Shown: positions 8,874-18,148, counted from the stretch's first letter. The stretch is DNA of 64,000 nt from Photobacterium profundum (GCF_003026285.1 NZ_PYOD01000014.1:50395-114394), one strand, 5' to 3'. Program-made: numbers and translations. The notes: generated by a model from the letters alone, not told the origin.

Positions 8874-9560
8874 TTATCTGAAAAATAATTGGCTAAATGG
8901 ATTCAGTAACGTCGCCATCCCAGATGTAAAATGCAATGGTGCATCTAGCAAGGTTAAGCACAGGCAGTCTTGCCCTACTTGGGTTCTTGGCGAGTGCTGA
9001 TGCTCATCCGTTTGAACAATAAAATCGCCAGGGCCGTAGCTTGCATTTTCATCAACAAATTTACCTGACAAAACCAAGGTAATTTCTTGTCCCTGATGGG
9101 TGTGCTCTGGCAAGCTGCTATCAGGCTCCATATAAATGAAATTCATCTTGCTTTTACCACCAGTTGAAACAGGGGCTCGCTGTATTTTACCCGGAAGTCG
9201 GCTCCATGTTCCTATTTCTTCGTTGTGTCTCTGTAAAGCCCTTGGCAGAAGAAATTCTTTGTTATCTAGCTTGAGTACACCTGCACGAAGGTCTGGCTCT
9301 ACCTCTAACTCTAACGTTAGTGGTTCTACTGGCTGAGTAAGTATTTGGCTTAACATAGCGGTAAGATCACTGGTTAAAGGCTCTGCCGGTATCGATTCTA
9401 ATATTTGTGTATTGCTAGTTTCAATTTCATTTATACGTTGGCGGCAACCGCTGCAGTATTCAAGATGGGCACTCATCATAATACTGAAGGCAGGATCAAG
9501 ATCGCCATCGGCATAGCGTGCCAGAGTATCATCGCTAGGATGAAAGTGAATGTTACTCAT
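8874..9560 (-). CDS. chrR: ChrR-type zinc-binding anti-sigma factor with cupin domain
   Basis: 228 residues. The N-terminal anti-sigma domain carries the zinc motif (H-x3-C-x2-C in HLEYCSGC). The C-terminal cupin domain (about residues 110-210) has the metal-binding LPEHTHQGQE and a GDFIVQTDEHQHSP segment. In Rhodobacter sphaeroides ChrR holds the ECF sigma factor RpoE inactive until singlet oxygen is sensed. Its start overlaps the sigma factor stop by 8 bp, which indicates coupled translation and stoichiometric production. It probably controls the divergent photolyase/lipid operon. Confidence 0.93.
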   Translation of the reverse strand: MSNIHFHPSDDTLARYADGDLDPAFSIMMSAHLEYCSGCRQRINEIETSNTQILESIPAEPLTSDLTAMLSQILTQPVEPLTLELEVEPDLRAGVLKLDNKEFLLPRALQRHNEEIGTWSRLPGKIQRAPVSTGGKSKMNFIYMEPDSSLPEHTHQGQEITLVLSGKFVDENASYGPGDFIVQTDEHQHSPRTQVGQDCLCLTLLDAPLHFTSGMATLLNPFSQLFFR

Positions 9561-10173
9561 CCAACGCCTCCTTCATTTTTTGTAATGCTAATCGTAAACG
9601 ACTTTTCACTGTTCCTATTGGCACCCCCAGAGCTTCTGAAGCCTCTTGGTGTGTCAGCCCTTGTAAGCAAATCATTCTCACGACAGCGGCCTGTGCTGGA
9701 GGTAATTCCTCTATTAGCTCCTGCAATTCTTGTTTAACTATCGGTTCAAATTCTTTTGGTAACTTATCTGTGTCTCGCTCTTCACTGAGTATTGGCCATA
9801 AATCATCGCCTTGTACCCAGTCTTGATGGTGCTTTGTGCGTCTTAATAAATCGAATTTTGCGTTGCGCGCAACAGAGTATATCCATGTCATCGCTGCGCC
9901 TTTAGATGAATTATAGAGATGCGCTTTTAACCATACTTTAAGCATGGTCTCCTGAACAACTTCTAAAGCCATTGATTCATCCCTGAGTTGCTTTCGGGAA
10001 AAATTTAGTAGCCTTGGGGCAACATGTACAAATAGTTGCTCGTAACTTTTCTTGCAGCGTGAGTCAGCAATATTAAACAGCAAGTCTGCAATATCAATAG
10101 CTGCTAAAACGTCCTTAGTCATAAGCTCCTTAGTGTTGCTGTATTGAGTAAGTCGAATTGAGTTTTCCATCAT
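9553..10173 (-). CDS. rpoE: ECF RNA polymerase sigma factor, RpoE/ECF11 type (ChrR partner)
   Basis: 206 residues with sigma region 2 (LFVHVAPRLLNFSRKQL, the core-binding DESMALEVVQETMLKVW, and the -10 recognition helix AMTWIYSVARNAKFDLLRR) and region 4 (ELPPAQAAVVRMICLQGLTHQEASEALG, then the HTH GTVKSRLRLALQKM). Two ATGs stand in tandem behind AGGGTA, and either could be the start. This is the group that pairs with ChrR, not the envelope-stress RpoE of E. coli. The TGATCT-N18-TTAGAT sequence upstream suggests autoregulation. Confidence 0.92.
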   Translation of the reverse strand: MMENSIRLTQYSNTKELMTKDVLAAIDIADLLFNIADSRCKKSYEQLFVHVAPRLLNFSRKQLRDESMALEVVQETMLKVWLKAHLYNSSKGAAMTWIYSVARNAKFDLLRRTKHHQDWVQGDDLWPILSEERDTDKLPKEFEPIVKQELQELIEELPPAQAAVVRMICLQGLTHQEASEALGVPIGTVKSRLRLALQKMKEALDE

Positions 10174-10200
10174 TACCCTAGAAGCATGGATTTAATATCT

Positions 10201-10230
10201 ATCTAACGCAACTTCTCGGTATAAAGATCA
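10201..10230 (-). promoter_or_regulatory. Candidate ECF sigma promoter of the rpoE-chrR operon
   Basis: On the minus strand TGATCT, 18 bp, TTAGAT. TGATC is the known -35 core of RpoE/ChrR-type promoters in Rhodobacter. The same -35 core and spacing occur in front of the divergent operon. Confidence 0.5.
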
Positions 10231-10361
10231 TTGTGTCACATGTTTTTAAGCAGGTAACTGCTTAAAAATATCATTAAATATTGATTATTAATATTTTTTT
10301 AATTATTTCAGATATTTAGTTTTGCTGAGATTCTTATCAAGGTCTATAAATGTAGTAAGAG

Positions 10362-10391
10362 TGATCGTTTATCTGCTTAGTTAAGTATATA
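10362..10391 (+). promoter_or_regulatory. Candidate ECF sigma promoter of the photolyase/lipid operon
   Basis: TGATCG, 18 bp, TATATA, placed 34 bp before the first start codon. The -35 core matches that in front of rpoE. The -10 is less like the other copy, so its exact position is uncertain. Confidence 0.45.
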
Positions 10392-10424
10392 AATTTAGGT
10401 TGTATTTTATTTAAGGAAAAGACA

Positions 10425-11369
10425 ATGCTTATTCCTATCGGTATCAGTGCCTGTGTAATTGGAGAAAAGGTACGCTTTGATGGCGGACATAAACAAAATC
10501 GTTTTGTTACCGAGGAGCTTTCAGAATATTTTAAGTTTAAGCCAATCTGCCCTGAAGTGGGTATTGGCTTGCCGTCGCCTCGTCCTGCTATTCGCTTACT
10601 AGAAACGAATGGGAAACAACGTTTGGTTGGTAGTCAAGATTCGGATCAGGATCATACTGACAAAATGGTGATATTTACCGATAAGCAAATCCCGCAATTG
10701 CAGGAAATGTGTGGTTATATCGTATGTGCTAAATCCCCGACTTGCGGCATGGAAAGGGTAAAGTTATACATTGAAAATGGTAATACTGTGCCGGGTGGTA
10801 CTACTGGTGTGTATACACGTAAGTTAATGGAGCAAATGCCTTGGTTACCGGTTGAAGAAGATGGCCGTCTGCAAGATCCTGTATTAAGAGAAAATTTTGT
10901 ATTCCGCGTGTTTGCCCTCAATGATCTATACCAGTCAATCAAGGGTAACTTGACGCGTGATGCAATTGTCAAATTTCACTCCCGTTACAAGCTGGTATTG
11001 ATGGCACACAACCCATCTTTATATCAAACATTAGGTAGATTAGTTGCGACAATTAATGAGTGGGAGCTCGATGAATTCTTCATTGCTTACCGCTTACAGT
11101 TTATGGATGCAATTAAATGCAGAGCAAATATTCGTACTAATACGAACGTGTTAATGCATATGCAGGGTTATTTTAAGCAGTTACTTGATAAAAAACAAAA
11201 AGCTGAATTAGCCGACTTAATTATGAATTACCGTAAAGGGCACCTCCCGCTACTGGCTCCGTTGACTTTGTTTGAACATTATTTGCAGTTACACCCCAAT
11301 GCGTATTTACAATCACAGCGTTACTTGAATCCCTACCCGAAAGAATTAAGGCTTCGTTTTTCATTGTAA
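10425..11369 (+). CDS. DUF523 plus DUF1722 (YbgA-like) protein
   Basis: 314 residues. The N-terminal DUF523 domain (about 1-150) has conserved cysteines (GISACVIGEKVRFDGGHK, FKPICPEVGIGLPSPR, AKSPTCGMERVK). The C-terminal DUF1722/YbgA domain (about 190-310) has the YKLVLMAHNPSLYQTLGRLV motif. In E. coli ybgA lies directly upstream of the photolyase gene phr, and the same adjacency is seen here. The biochemical role is unknown; the conserved cysteines suggest metal or thiol chemistry. It is the first gene of the putative ECF-controlled operon. Confidence 0.9.
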   Translation: MLIPIGISACVIGEKVRFDGGHKQNRFVTEELSEYFKFKPICPEVGIGLPSPRPAIRLLETNGKQRLVGSQDSDQDHTDKMVIFTDKQIPQLQEMCGYIVCAKSPTCGMERVKLYIENGNTVPGGTTGVYTRKLMEQMPWLPVEEDGRLQDPVLRENFVFRVFALNDLYQSIKGNLTRDAIVKFHSRYKLVLMAHNPSLYQTLGRLVATINEWELDEFFIAYRLQFMDAIKCRANIRTNTNVLMHMQGYFKQLLDKKQKAELADLIMNYRKGHLPLLAPLTLFEHYLQLHPNAYLQSQRYLNPYPKELRLRFSL

Positions 11370-11405
11370 ATGCAGTGAAAGTAGATGCTTTACAAGGAGA
11401 GGGTC

Positions 11406-12872
11406 ATGAACAAAGATGGCTTACAATTAATATGGTTTCGGTCTGACCTGCGTATTACAGATAATACCGCCTTAATCCATGCGTGCCATTCAGGACGCCC
11501 AGTTATTGCTTTGTATATTGCCACGCCTAAACAGTGGTATGAACATACAGTTGCTCCAATACAAATTGATCTTATTCAACGACGCTTATTGGTATTGCAA
11601 CAACAACTCCATACTTTGAATATCCCATTATTGATCTGTGAAGTTGACGACTATACCTCTATTCCTGAATTGATGAAGAACCTCGTTAATCAGCATCATA
11701 TTTCTCATGTATTTTGTAATAAACAGGATGAATGGAATGAAAAGCAACGGGATCATTCTGTTAATCAGGCTTTGGTAGAAAAGCAGGTTAAAGTCAGTAT
11801 TTTTGATGATAGCTGCGCCATAGCGCCGGGAAGGGTTAAGACTAAGCAGGGAGGGACCTTTAAGGTTTTTACACCTTTTCGACGTGAATGGTTAAATGTA
11901 TACCATTCTTTATTACCTGAAGCGCAACCCGCACCACAAGCTGTCGTGCTTCACCCTATAACTTCCGAACTGCTTGCTCAAAGTGCCACATCTGTATCGT
12001 TTTCATACCCAGAGAAAGATAGTGCTTTCTGGCCCGTAGAAGAAGATGACATACGCCGGCAGTTACAGGCGTTCTGTTTAGAAAAAGTACATTTATACAA
12101 TGAGCATCGAGATATTCCTGCTATTGATGGCACGAGCTGCTTATCACCTTATTTAGCAATAGGAGCATTGTCGGTAAGGCAATGTATCAGCATATTAAGA
12201 AGTGAATTTCCTCACTGCCTTGAATCTTCTGAACAAGGAGCGTTTATTTGGCTTAATGAACTGATCTGGAGAGAGTTCTATCGACACCTTACCGAGTCTT
12301 ACGGGAAGTTAAGCCGAAATCAGCCCTTTCATGCCTGGACTACGAAAATTAGATGGCGCAGTGCAGATGATGAACTTAAATGTTGGCAGCAAGGAGAAAC
12401 GGGTTTTCCTATTGTAGATGCAGCAATGAAACAACTGTTAGCAACGGGATGGATGCATAACCGACTTCGAATGATTGTTGCGAGCTTTCTCACCAAAGAT
12501 CTGTTGATTGACTGGCGAGAGGGAGAGAAATGGTTTATGTCGCAACTGATTGATGGTGATTTCGCGTCGAATAATGGCGGTTGGCAATGGGCTGCATCGA
12601 CGGGTACTGATGCCCAACCGTATTTTCGAGTGTTTAATCCGACGTTACAAGGCCAACGATTTGATCCAAATGGTGATTTTATTCGTAAATGGATAAAGGA
12701 ACTGAAAGATGTTCCTAATAAATATATCCATACCCCGCACCTTTGGGATGGGGCAAATACATTGAATTACCCGAAGCCTATTGTGGATCATAAACAAGCG
12801 CGTTTATTGGCTATCGAAACATTTAAGCAGGCGAAAATATTTAATCAGGAAAATATGTTGGCTGCAAAATAG
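11406..12872 (+). CDS. phrB: Deoxyribodipyrimidine photolyase (CPD class I)
   Basis: Light-dependent repair of cyclobutane pyrimidine dimers. 488 residues from the ATG at 11406, which follows AAGGAG at optimal spacing; an upstream ATG at 11385 is in frame but lacks one. The N-terminal photolyase alpha/beta domain (LIWFRSDLRITDNTAL) would bind the antenna cofactor. The C-terminal FAD domain has WREFYRHL, the WMHNRLRM motif, the DGDFASNNGGWQWAASTGTD signature and the PYFRVFNP stretch. The length is typical (E. coli 472). It lies in an operon with lipid-modifying genes and is probably driven by the ChrR-controlled sigma factor. Confidence 0.96.
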   Translation: MNKDGLQLIWFRSDLRITDNTALIHACHSGRPVIALYIATPKQWYEHTVAPIQIDLIQRRLLVLQQQLHTLNIPLLICEVDDYTSIPELMKNLVNQHHISHVFCNKQDEWNEKQRDHSVNQALVEKQVKVSIFDDSCAIAPGRVKTKQGGTFKVFTPFRREWLNVYHSLLPEAQPAPQAVVLHPITSELLAQSATSVSFSYPEKDSAFWPVEEDDIRRQLQAFCLEKVHLYNEHRDIPAIDGTSCLSPYLAIGALSVRQCISILRSEFPHCLESSEQGAFIWLNELIWREFYRHLTESYGKLSRNQPFHAWTTKIRWRSADDELKCWQQGETGFPIVDAAMKQLLATGWMHNRLRMIVASFLTKDLLIDWREGEKWFMSQLIDGDFASNNGGWQWAASTGTDAQPYFRVFNPTLQGQRFDPNGDFIRKWIKELKDVPNKYIHTPHLWDGANTLNYPKPIVDHKQARLLAIETFKQAKIFNQENMLAAK

Positions 12873-12894
12873 GCGGGTAATAAAGGAGAGTGAG

Positions 12895-13332
12895 ATGTCA
12901 TCGTCATCAAACAAGATCATTGCACATTTTATTGAAACCTATAGCCAGCTATCAAAAGCTAATTTAGCCGATCTTAAAAATCTATATCATCAAGATGTGG
13001 TATTTGAAGATCCTGCACATCGTATGAATGGGTGGCCTGAGCTTCATAGTTACTTTGAAAATTTATATCGCACGATTAACAGTTGTGAGTTTGTTGTGCA
13101 TTCGTGGCTAGCTGATGATTCACAGGCGTTTGTACAATGGACGATGACATTCTCACATCCTGATTTGGAAAAAGGTTCGTTACGACATGTTGAAGGCTGC
13201 TCTCGACTTGAATTTAAAGATGAGCAGGTAATTTACCATCGTGATTATTTCGATTTAGGTGAAATGATATACGAAGGGGTGCCTCTACTTGGCAAAGTTA
13301 TTCGGCACATTAAAACGAGGTTGGGGCAATGA
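12895..13332 (+). CDS. NTF2-like/SnoaL-like small protein
   Basis: 145 residues from the ATG at 12895, preceded by AAAGGAGAG. The sequence has the alpha+beta NTF2 pattern: N-terminal helices, LYHQDVVFEDPAHRMNGW, then strands (SCEFVVHSWLADDSQAFVQW, HVEGCSRLEF, IYHRDYFDLGEMIYEGVP). Members of this fold act as small-molecule isomerases or cyclases or as binding proteins. Here it probably acts with the adjacent SDR and flavin oxidase on a lipid substrate. The next start codon overlaps its stop by 4 bp (ATGA). Confidence 0.85.
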   Translation: MSSSSNKIIAHFIETYSQLSKANLADLKNLYHQDVVFEDPAHRMNGWPELHSYFENLYRTINSCEFVVHSWLADDSQAFVQWTMTFSHPDLEKGSLRHVEGCSRLEFKDEQVIYHRDYFDLGEMIYEGVPLLGKVIRHIKTRLGQ

Positions 13333-14060
13333 AGCAAGTATTGATTACAGGTGCTAGCTCGGGAATAGGCGCGCAGCTTGCAATTGATTATGCCTCAGAA
13401 GGGTGGCAAGTCATTGCATGCGGTCAAAGTGAGGTCCGACTGGCAGAGTTGGTAAAAAACAATCCTTTAATTATGCCTTTGCCATTTAATGTCACTAATA
13501 TTGTAGAAGTAAAGCAAGCGCTTGAAAGTATTGAACAGTTACCTGACCTTATTATTCTAAATGCAGGTACCTGTGAATATATCGATAACGGTGTGATTGA
13601 CACTGCGTTATTTAAGCGTGTGTTTGATGTCAATTTTTTTGGTCTTCTACACTGTATAGAAGCAATGCAATCACGATTTAGCTCTTCAGCCCATTTAGTG
13701 ATTATTGGTTCGTCGGCATCGTTCGTACCGCTGCCACGGGCCGAGGCATACGGTGCCTCAAAAGCGGCAGTGGCTTATTTGTCACATACGCTGGCGATCG
13801 ATTTAGCGCATATCGGTGTAACGGTGACTCTGGTTAATCCCGGTTTTGTAAAAACCCCGTTGACCGATAAAAACGATTTTCAGATGCCGATGCTAGTTAC
13901 GGCTGAGTATGCTTCTGAACAAATCCGTAGAGGTATCTCTGCCGGTAAAATAGAAATTAATTTTCCATGGAAGTTTAACTTGCTACTTAAATTCATTGCG
14001 CTATTGCCGCTGCGTTTGCAGTTGAAAGCGATAAAGCAGTTCACAGGGAAGCGAACATGA
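13329..14060 (+). CDS. Short-chain dehydrogenase/reductase (SDR)
   Basis: 243 residues, classical SDR. It has the Rossmann motif TGASSGIG near the N-terminus, LILNAG, the catalytic Ser region (VIIGSSASF) and YGASKAAV with catalytic Tyr and Lys, followed by NPGFVKTPL. It would oxidise or reduce a hydroxyl/keto group with NAD(P). Both ends overlap their neighbours by 4 bp, so it is translationally coupled to the NTF2-like and flavin oxidase genes. The substrate is unknown. Confidence 0.92.
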   Translation: MKQVLITGASSGIGAQLAIDYASEGWQVIACGQSEVRLAELVKNNPLIMPLPFNVTNIVEVKQALESIEQLPDLIILNAGTCEYIDNGVIDTALFKRVFDVNFFGLLHCIEAMQSRFSSSAHLVIIGSSASFVPLPRAEAYGASKAAVAYLSHTLAIDLAHIGVTVTLVNPGFVKTPLTDKNDFQMPMLVTAEYASEQIRRGISAGKIEINFPWKFNLLLKFIALLPLRLQLKAIKQFTGKRT

Positions 14061-15475
14061 AAATAGCCATTATAGGTTCAGGTATTTCAGGGTTAAGTAG
14101 TGCTTGGTATTTACATAAACAGCATGACATTAAGGTATTTGAAGCTAATGGTTACATTGGTGGTCACACTGCAACGGTTGATGTAATCGTACCCAGTGGA
14201 CGTTATGCCATTGATACTGGCTTTATTGTATTTAATGATCGCACTTATCCGCATTTTGAGCGTTTACTGGCTGAAATTGGTATAGAGGGCCAGCCAACCG
14301 AAATGAGCTTTAGCATTTGTAATCAAGTGAATGGGTTGGAATATAACGGACATAGCTTTTCTTCTTTATTTGCTCAGAAACTAAATTTATTTAATCCTCG
14401 TTTTTATTTGTTTCTGTATGAAGTTCTGCGTTTTAACCGGTTGGCGAAAGAGGCCGCCAGCAGCAATGCGGTTCGAACGGGAACGTTAGGTGACTTTCTA
14501 TCTCTTTATGGCTTTAGTGATTATTTCAATGAAAACTATATCTTGCCGATGGGAGCCGCAATTTGGTCTTCATCTATGTTTGATATGCGTGGCTTCCCGT
14601 TAGACTTTTTTCTTCGTTTTTTCCTTAATCATGGCTTACTTGATGTGACGAATAGACCTCAGTGGTCGGTTATTCCTGGTGGTTCAAGGGAATACGTTCG
14701 AAAAATCATATCGTTAATTGGAGAGTGTGTTGCTTTAAATACCCCAGTTAAAGCGGTGACCCGTAAGGACGGTATCGTTGAGGTTGAAACTGAGTATGGA
14801 GTTGAATGCTTCGATCAGGTGATTTTTGCTTGTCATAGTGATCAGGCGTTAGCGATGCTGAAAGATGCCACCGCAGATGAAAAGCGGGTACTGGGTGCGA
14901 TTGAATATCAGGATAACGAAGTCGTACTTCATACCGATATCAATGTATTGCCAGAAGCACGTGCAGCTTGGGCATCATGGAACTATCGCCTTGAACAAGA
15001 CAAGGTAACCGGAAAAACACAAGAGAATTTACTTTCAACACTGACGTATAACATGAGCATTCTGCAAGGGTTAGATGCGCCAGAAACCTTCTGCGTTACC
15101 TTAAACCAAAGCGAAAATATTGATCCAGCAAAAATACTGCGTAGTTTTACTTATGCGCATCCAGTGTTTTCACGTGAAAGTATTATTGCTCAGCAGTCTC
15201 GAACCGATATCAACGGTAAGCATGGCAGCTGGTTTTGTGGTGCTTATTGGTATAACGGTTTTCACGAAGATGGTGTAAGAAGTGCTTTAGATGTAGTGGA
15301 AGCAATTAATGCTAGCGAAGAGTCTGCGCTATCTAATACCAGTACTAGTACCGGAACGAACGCTAATGCGGATAGCGATGTGAACAAAGGCTTGGTTGAT
15401 GCCGCTTTGAGCTGTGAAACATTGCCTCGTGAGAAATTGCCTCGTGAGAAATTGAGTAGCGAGGCAAAGCAATGA
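14057..15475 (+). CDS. FAD-dependent amine oxidase-family oxidoreductase
   Basis: 472 residues. The dinucleotide motif (IAIIGSGISGLSSAWYL) opens the protein, and an FAD-contact segment (YIGGHTATVD) follows. The C-terminal flavin motif reads GSWFCGAYWYNGFHEDGVRSA. The family is the NAD(P)-binding/flavin amine oxidase type that is regularly next to DUF1365 and CFA-type methyltransferase genes, as here. A role in oxidising or desaturating a membrane acyl chain is inferred, not shown. The last 50 or so residues are low complexity (STSTGTNANADSD) and contain a duplicated LPREK encoded by a 15-bp tandem repeat (15421-15450). The stop overlaps the next start. Confidence 0.9.
   Translation: MKIAIIGSGISGLSSAWYLHKQHDIKVFEANGYIGGHTATVDVIVPSGRYAIDTGFIVFNDRTYPHFERLLAEIGIEGQPTEMSFSICNQVNGLEYNGHSFSSLFAQKLNLFNPRFYLFLYEVLRFNRLAKEAASSNAVRTGTLGDFLSLYGFSDYFNENYILPMGAAIWSSSMFDMRGFPLDFFLRFFLNHGLLDVTNRPQWSVIPGGSREYVRKIISLIGECVALNTPVKAVTRKDGIVEVETEYGVECFDQVIFACHSDQALAMLKDATADEKRVLGAIEYQDNEVVLHTDINVLPEARAAWASWNYRLEQDKVTGKTQENLLSTLTYNMSILQGLDAPETFCVTLNQSENIDPAKILRSFTYAHPVFSRESIIAQQSRTDINGKHGSWFCGAYWYNGFHEDGVRSALDVVEAINASEESALSNTSTSTGTNANADSDVNKGLVDAALSCETLPREKLPREKLSSEAKQ
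15421..15450 (+). repeat. 15-bp tandem repeat inside the flavin oxidase C-terminal tail
   Basis: ATTGCCTCGTGAGAA occurs twice in tandem and duplicates five codons (LPREK-LPREK). It lies in a hydrophilic, low-complexity tail. Copy number could vary in frame without breaking the protein. Confidence 0.75.
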
Positions 15476-16305
15476 ACAGCGGGATCTATGTTGGCAGTAT
15501 AAGGCATCGTCGCTTTACACCTGTTAATCATCAATTCAATTACCCCATTTTTATGCCATTGATCGATTTGGATGAGATGGCAGAATTAACACAAACAATT
15601 TGTGGGTTTGGTTCATCACTGTTCAGTTTTGCTCGTTTTAAGCGTACCGATTATATGCAAGGTGAGTGTTCATTACGTCAAGCAATAAGAGACAAAGTTG
15701 AACAACTGACTGGCGAGCGGGTGAACGGAAAAATCTTGATGCTGTGTCAGCTACGCTACTGCGGGTTGTATTTTAGTCCGCTCAATCTTTATTACATTTA
15801 CGACGAAGATAACAAGTGGCGTTATATGTTGGCTGAAGTCAGCAATACACCGTGGAATCAACGTCACTATTACGTTATTCCAGCTGTGGCACAGTGGCCA
15901 GAAAAGTTCTGGACTGAACAGAAAGCTTTTCATGTATCACCATTTAACCCGATGGAGCAACAATATCAGTGGCGGATTAATGAGCCGGGCGACAGGTTGT
16001 TTGTTCATATGGAAAATCATCCCAATAGTGATCAATCTTCTGATAAAAATGTATTAAATAACGATAGCAACAAAGACAAAGACCAAAGAAACGAGAGAAT
16101 TTTCGATGCCACCATGGCATTACGTCGTCAGCCATTTACATCTGGTGTATTGCTAAAGTTGTTAATTAAAACACCGGTAATGGCTATAAAAGTGGTATTT
16201 GGTATTTATTGGCAAGCACTAAAGCTTTGGTTAAAAGGGGCTCCTTTTTACCCACATTCCACTAATAAAAAAGATAAATATTACGGAACTGACTCTAGTT
16301 CTTAA
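15472..16305 (+). CDS. DUF1365 family protein
   Basis: 277 residues with the family signature near the start (YVGSIRHRRFTPVNHQFNY), then LLMLCQLRYCG-like and SPLNLYYIYDED segments, and the EVSNTPWNQRHYYV motif. A hydrophilic insert rich in Asn, Asp and Lys (about residues 180-210) separates this from the C-terminal DATMALRRQPFTSG part. The C-terminus has a hydrophobic helix (LIKTPVMAIKVVFGIYWQAL) suggesting membrane contact. The function is unknown. Conserved linkage to flavin oxidase and CFA-like methyltransferase genes points to fatty-acid modification. Confidence 0.9.
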   Translation: MNSGIYVGSIRHRRFTPVNHQFNYPIFMPLIDLDEMAELTQTICGFGSSLFSFARFKRTDYMQGECSLRQAIRDKVEQLTGERVNGKILMLCQLRYCGLYFSPLNLYYIYDEDNKWRYMLAEVSNTPWNQRHYYVIPAVAQWPEKFWTEQKAFHVSPFNPMEQQYQWRINEPGDRLFVHMENHPNSDQSSDKNVLNNDSNKDKDQRNERIFDATMALRRQPFTSGVLLKLLIKTPVMAIKVVFGIYWQALKLWLKGAPFYPHSTNKKDKYYGTDSSS

Positions 16306-16363
16306 TGTGATAAAGGTTGCACCGCATATAAGGCGGGAACCCATAAAGAAAAATTAGGGATTA

Positions 16364-17596
16364 ATGATGTTAAGAAGTGAGATTAACTATTCGGAAGTAT
16401 CAGCCTCTAAGTCAGACAACGTAGCTAAAAAAGTGGTGTTTAAAATACTTGAAAAGTTACAGGGAGTAGGGCTGATACTGATTGAAAAAGAGGGAAACAC
16501 CTACCATGTTGGCGATCAAAGTGCTGACCTTCAAGCGCAATTGATGATTAATCACCCTGGCTTTTACAAGCGCATTCTAACAGGTGGCAGCATTGCTGCA
16601 GGTGAAGCCTATGTCGATGGCTGGTGGGATTCTCCAGATTTGACTAAAGTCGTTCAAGTGTTGGCTCGAAATCTACCAATACTGGATAAGCTCGAAGCCA
16701 AAGTTGGTTGGATGACTGCATTAGCAGAAAAAATCAGCCATAAAATACGTAGGAACAATAAAGATAATGCTAGGGAAAATATTTCAGCGCACTATGATTT
16801 AGGAAATGCGTTGTATTCATTATTCCTCGATTCAAAAATGCTCTATTCCTGTGCAATTTACCGTTCAGAGCAAGATGATCTACTGACTGCACAAACTCAT
16901 AAAATGGATCGTCTGTGTCGCCAGCTAGATCTTAAACCGACTGATCACCTACTCGAAATTGGAACAGGTTGGGGGGCATTGGCTACTCATGCCGCGAAAC
17001 ATTATGGCTGTCGTGTTACTACCACCACCATCTCGAAAGAGCAGTATGATTGGGCCAAAGAGTGTGTTGAACAACAAGGGCTTGGTGACAAAATTACTCT
17101 GTTGCTTGATGATTATCGTGATTTAACCGGACAATACGACAAAGTTGTGTCTGTCGAGATGGTCGAGGCGGTCGGGAAAGAGTATTTAACAACCTATATA
17201 AAAAAATGTCAGTCGTTGTTAAAGCCAGGAGGGTTGCTGGCGCTTCAGACTATAACCATTACTGATCAGCGTTATGATAGTTATAGCCGCGGGGTCGATT
17301 TTATTCAGAAGCACATATTCCCTGGTGGTTTTCTGCCGTCGGTTACCGTTTTGGTGAATGAAATGACCAAGCAAAGCGATTTTGTGGTCAGGGATATAAA
17401 AGACATCGGCTTAGACTACGCGAGAACATTGTCTGACTGGCATAAAGCCTTCAATCAGAACACAGATAAATTAGCTCAATTAGGTTATGACCAACGTTTT
17501 GTACGCATGTGGCGTTATTACTTCTGTTATTGCGAAGGCGGTTTTTTAGAGCGCAGTATCAGTACGGTACAACTTATTGCCAGTCGTCCGAAATAA
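16364..17596 (+). CDS. CFA synthase-like SAM-dependent methyltransferase
   Basis: 410 residues, cyclopropane-fatty-acyl-phospholipid synthase family. After an N-terminal region binding lipid substrates (LMINHPGFYKRILTGGSIAAGEAYVDGWWD), the SAM site is clear (LLEIGTGWGALATHAA, then TTTTISKEQYDWAK). The central NISAHYDLGNALYSLFLD motif and the YIQK-like SRGVDFIQKHIFPGGFLPS are typical. It would methylate or cyclopropanate unsaturated membrane acyl chains. In Rhodobacter a CFA-type gene belongs to the singlet-oxygen regulon, and here it lies in an operon with photolyase. Two Met codons (16364, 16367) are possible starts. Confidence 0.93.
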   Translation: MMLRSEINYSEVSASKSDNVAKKVVFKILEKLQGVGLILIEKEGNTYHVGDQSADLQAQLMINHPGFYKRILTGGSIAAGEAYVDGWWDSPDLTKVVQVLARNLPILDKLEAKVGWMTALAEKISHKIRRNNKDNARENISAHYDLGNALYSLFLDSKMLYSCAIYRSEQDDLLTAQTHKMDRLCRQLDLKPTDHLLEIGTGWGALATHAAKHYGCRVTTTTISKEQYDWAKECVEQQGLGDKITLLLDDYRDLTGQYDKVVSVEMVEAVGKEYLTTYIKKCQSLLKPGGLLALQTITITDQRYDSYSRGVDFIQKHIFPGGFLPSVTVLVNEMTKQSDFVVRDIKDIGLDYARTLSDWHKAFNQNTDKLAQLGYDQRFVRMWRYYFCYCEGGFLERSISTVQLIASRPK

Positions 17597-17647
17597 GATC
17601 AACTGGATCGTGTGATTTCATCGCGGTATATAGTTAGAGGTTCAAAA

Positions 17648-18145
17648 ATGCCAAGATTTCATTTTCTCGCGATTACTTTTGGTTTTAATCTCTATTGGCT
17701 GCTCGCGGTTTGGGGGCAGTTTGATTATATCTGGCTGTTAATCGTGATGCTTGTCGCCTGCTGGTGGATATTTCAGGGTAGTTGGCGTTTTGCCATTATT
17801 GCCGCAACCGCTGGCATCTCAATGGATGCATTGTTGAGTTATTTCGGGGTATATCAGTTCGATGGTAATGCTATACCGCCTTGGTTAATTTTACTCTGGC
17901 TTGGTTTCGCTTCTTTTGTTTGGTTGTTAAGAAAGGTGATCCAAAATTATCCCTCATACGTACTGGTTGTTATAGGAAGTATTGGTGGAACGGTTAGTTA
18001 TTTGGCGGGATTGCGTTTAGAAGCCATCAGCTGGCCAATGGGCATACCAGTTACCATGATGATAACGCTTGTGAGCTGGCTGGTTTATTCCATTATTCTG
18101 TTAGTACTCCTTAAATTATCTGTTCAACGGTGGGGGGAGGATTAG
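17648..18145 (+). CDS. DUF2878 integral membrane protein
   Basis: 165 residues from the ATG at 17648 (AGAGG upstream); the longer frame from 17612 lacks a good ribosome site. Five or six hydrophobic helices fill the sequence (for example FNLYWLLAVWGQF, IWLLIVMLVACWW, LILLWLGFASFVWLL, SWLVYSIILLVLL). Conserved tryptophans and ISMDALLSYFGVYQF fit the DUF2878 family, which has no known activity. It is located between the CFA-like methyltransferase and the chalcone-isomerase-like gene, as in related gammaproteobacterial operons. It is presumably an inner-membrane part of the lipid pathway. Confidence 0.85.
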   Translation: MPRFHFLAITFGFNLYWLLAVWGQFDYIWLLIVMLVACWWIFQGSWRFAIIAATAGISMDALLSYFGVYQFDGNAIPPWLILLWLGFASFVWLLRKVIQNYPSYVLVVIGSIGGTVSYLAGLRLEAISWPMGIPVTMMITLVSWLVYSIILLVLLKLSVQRWGED

Positions 18146-18148
18146 GAT

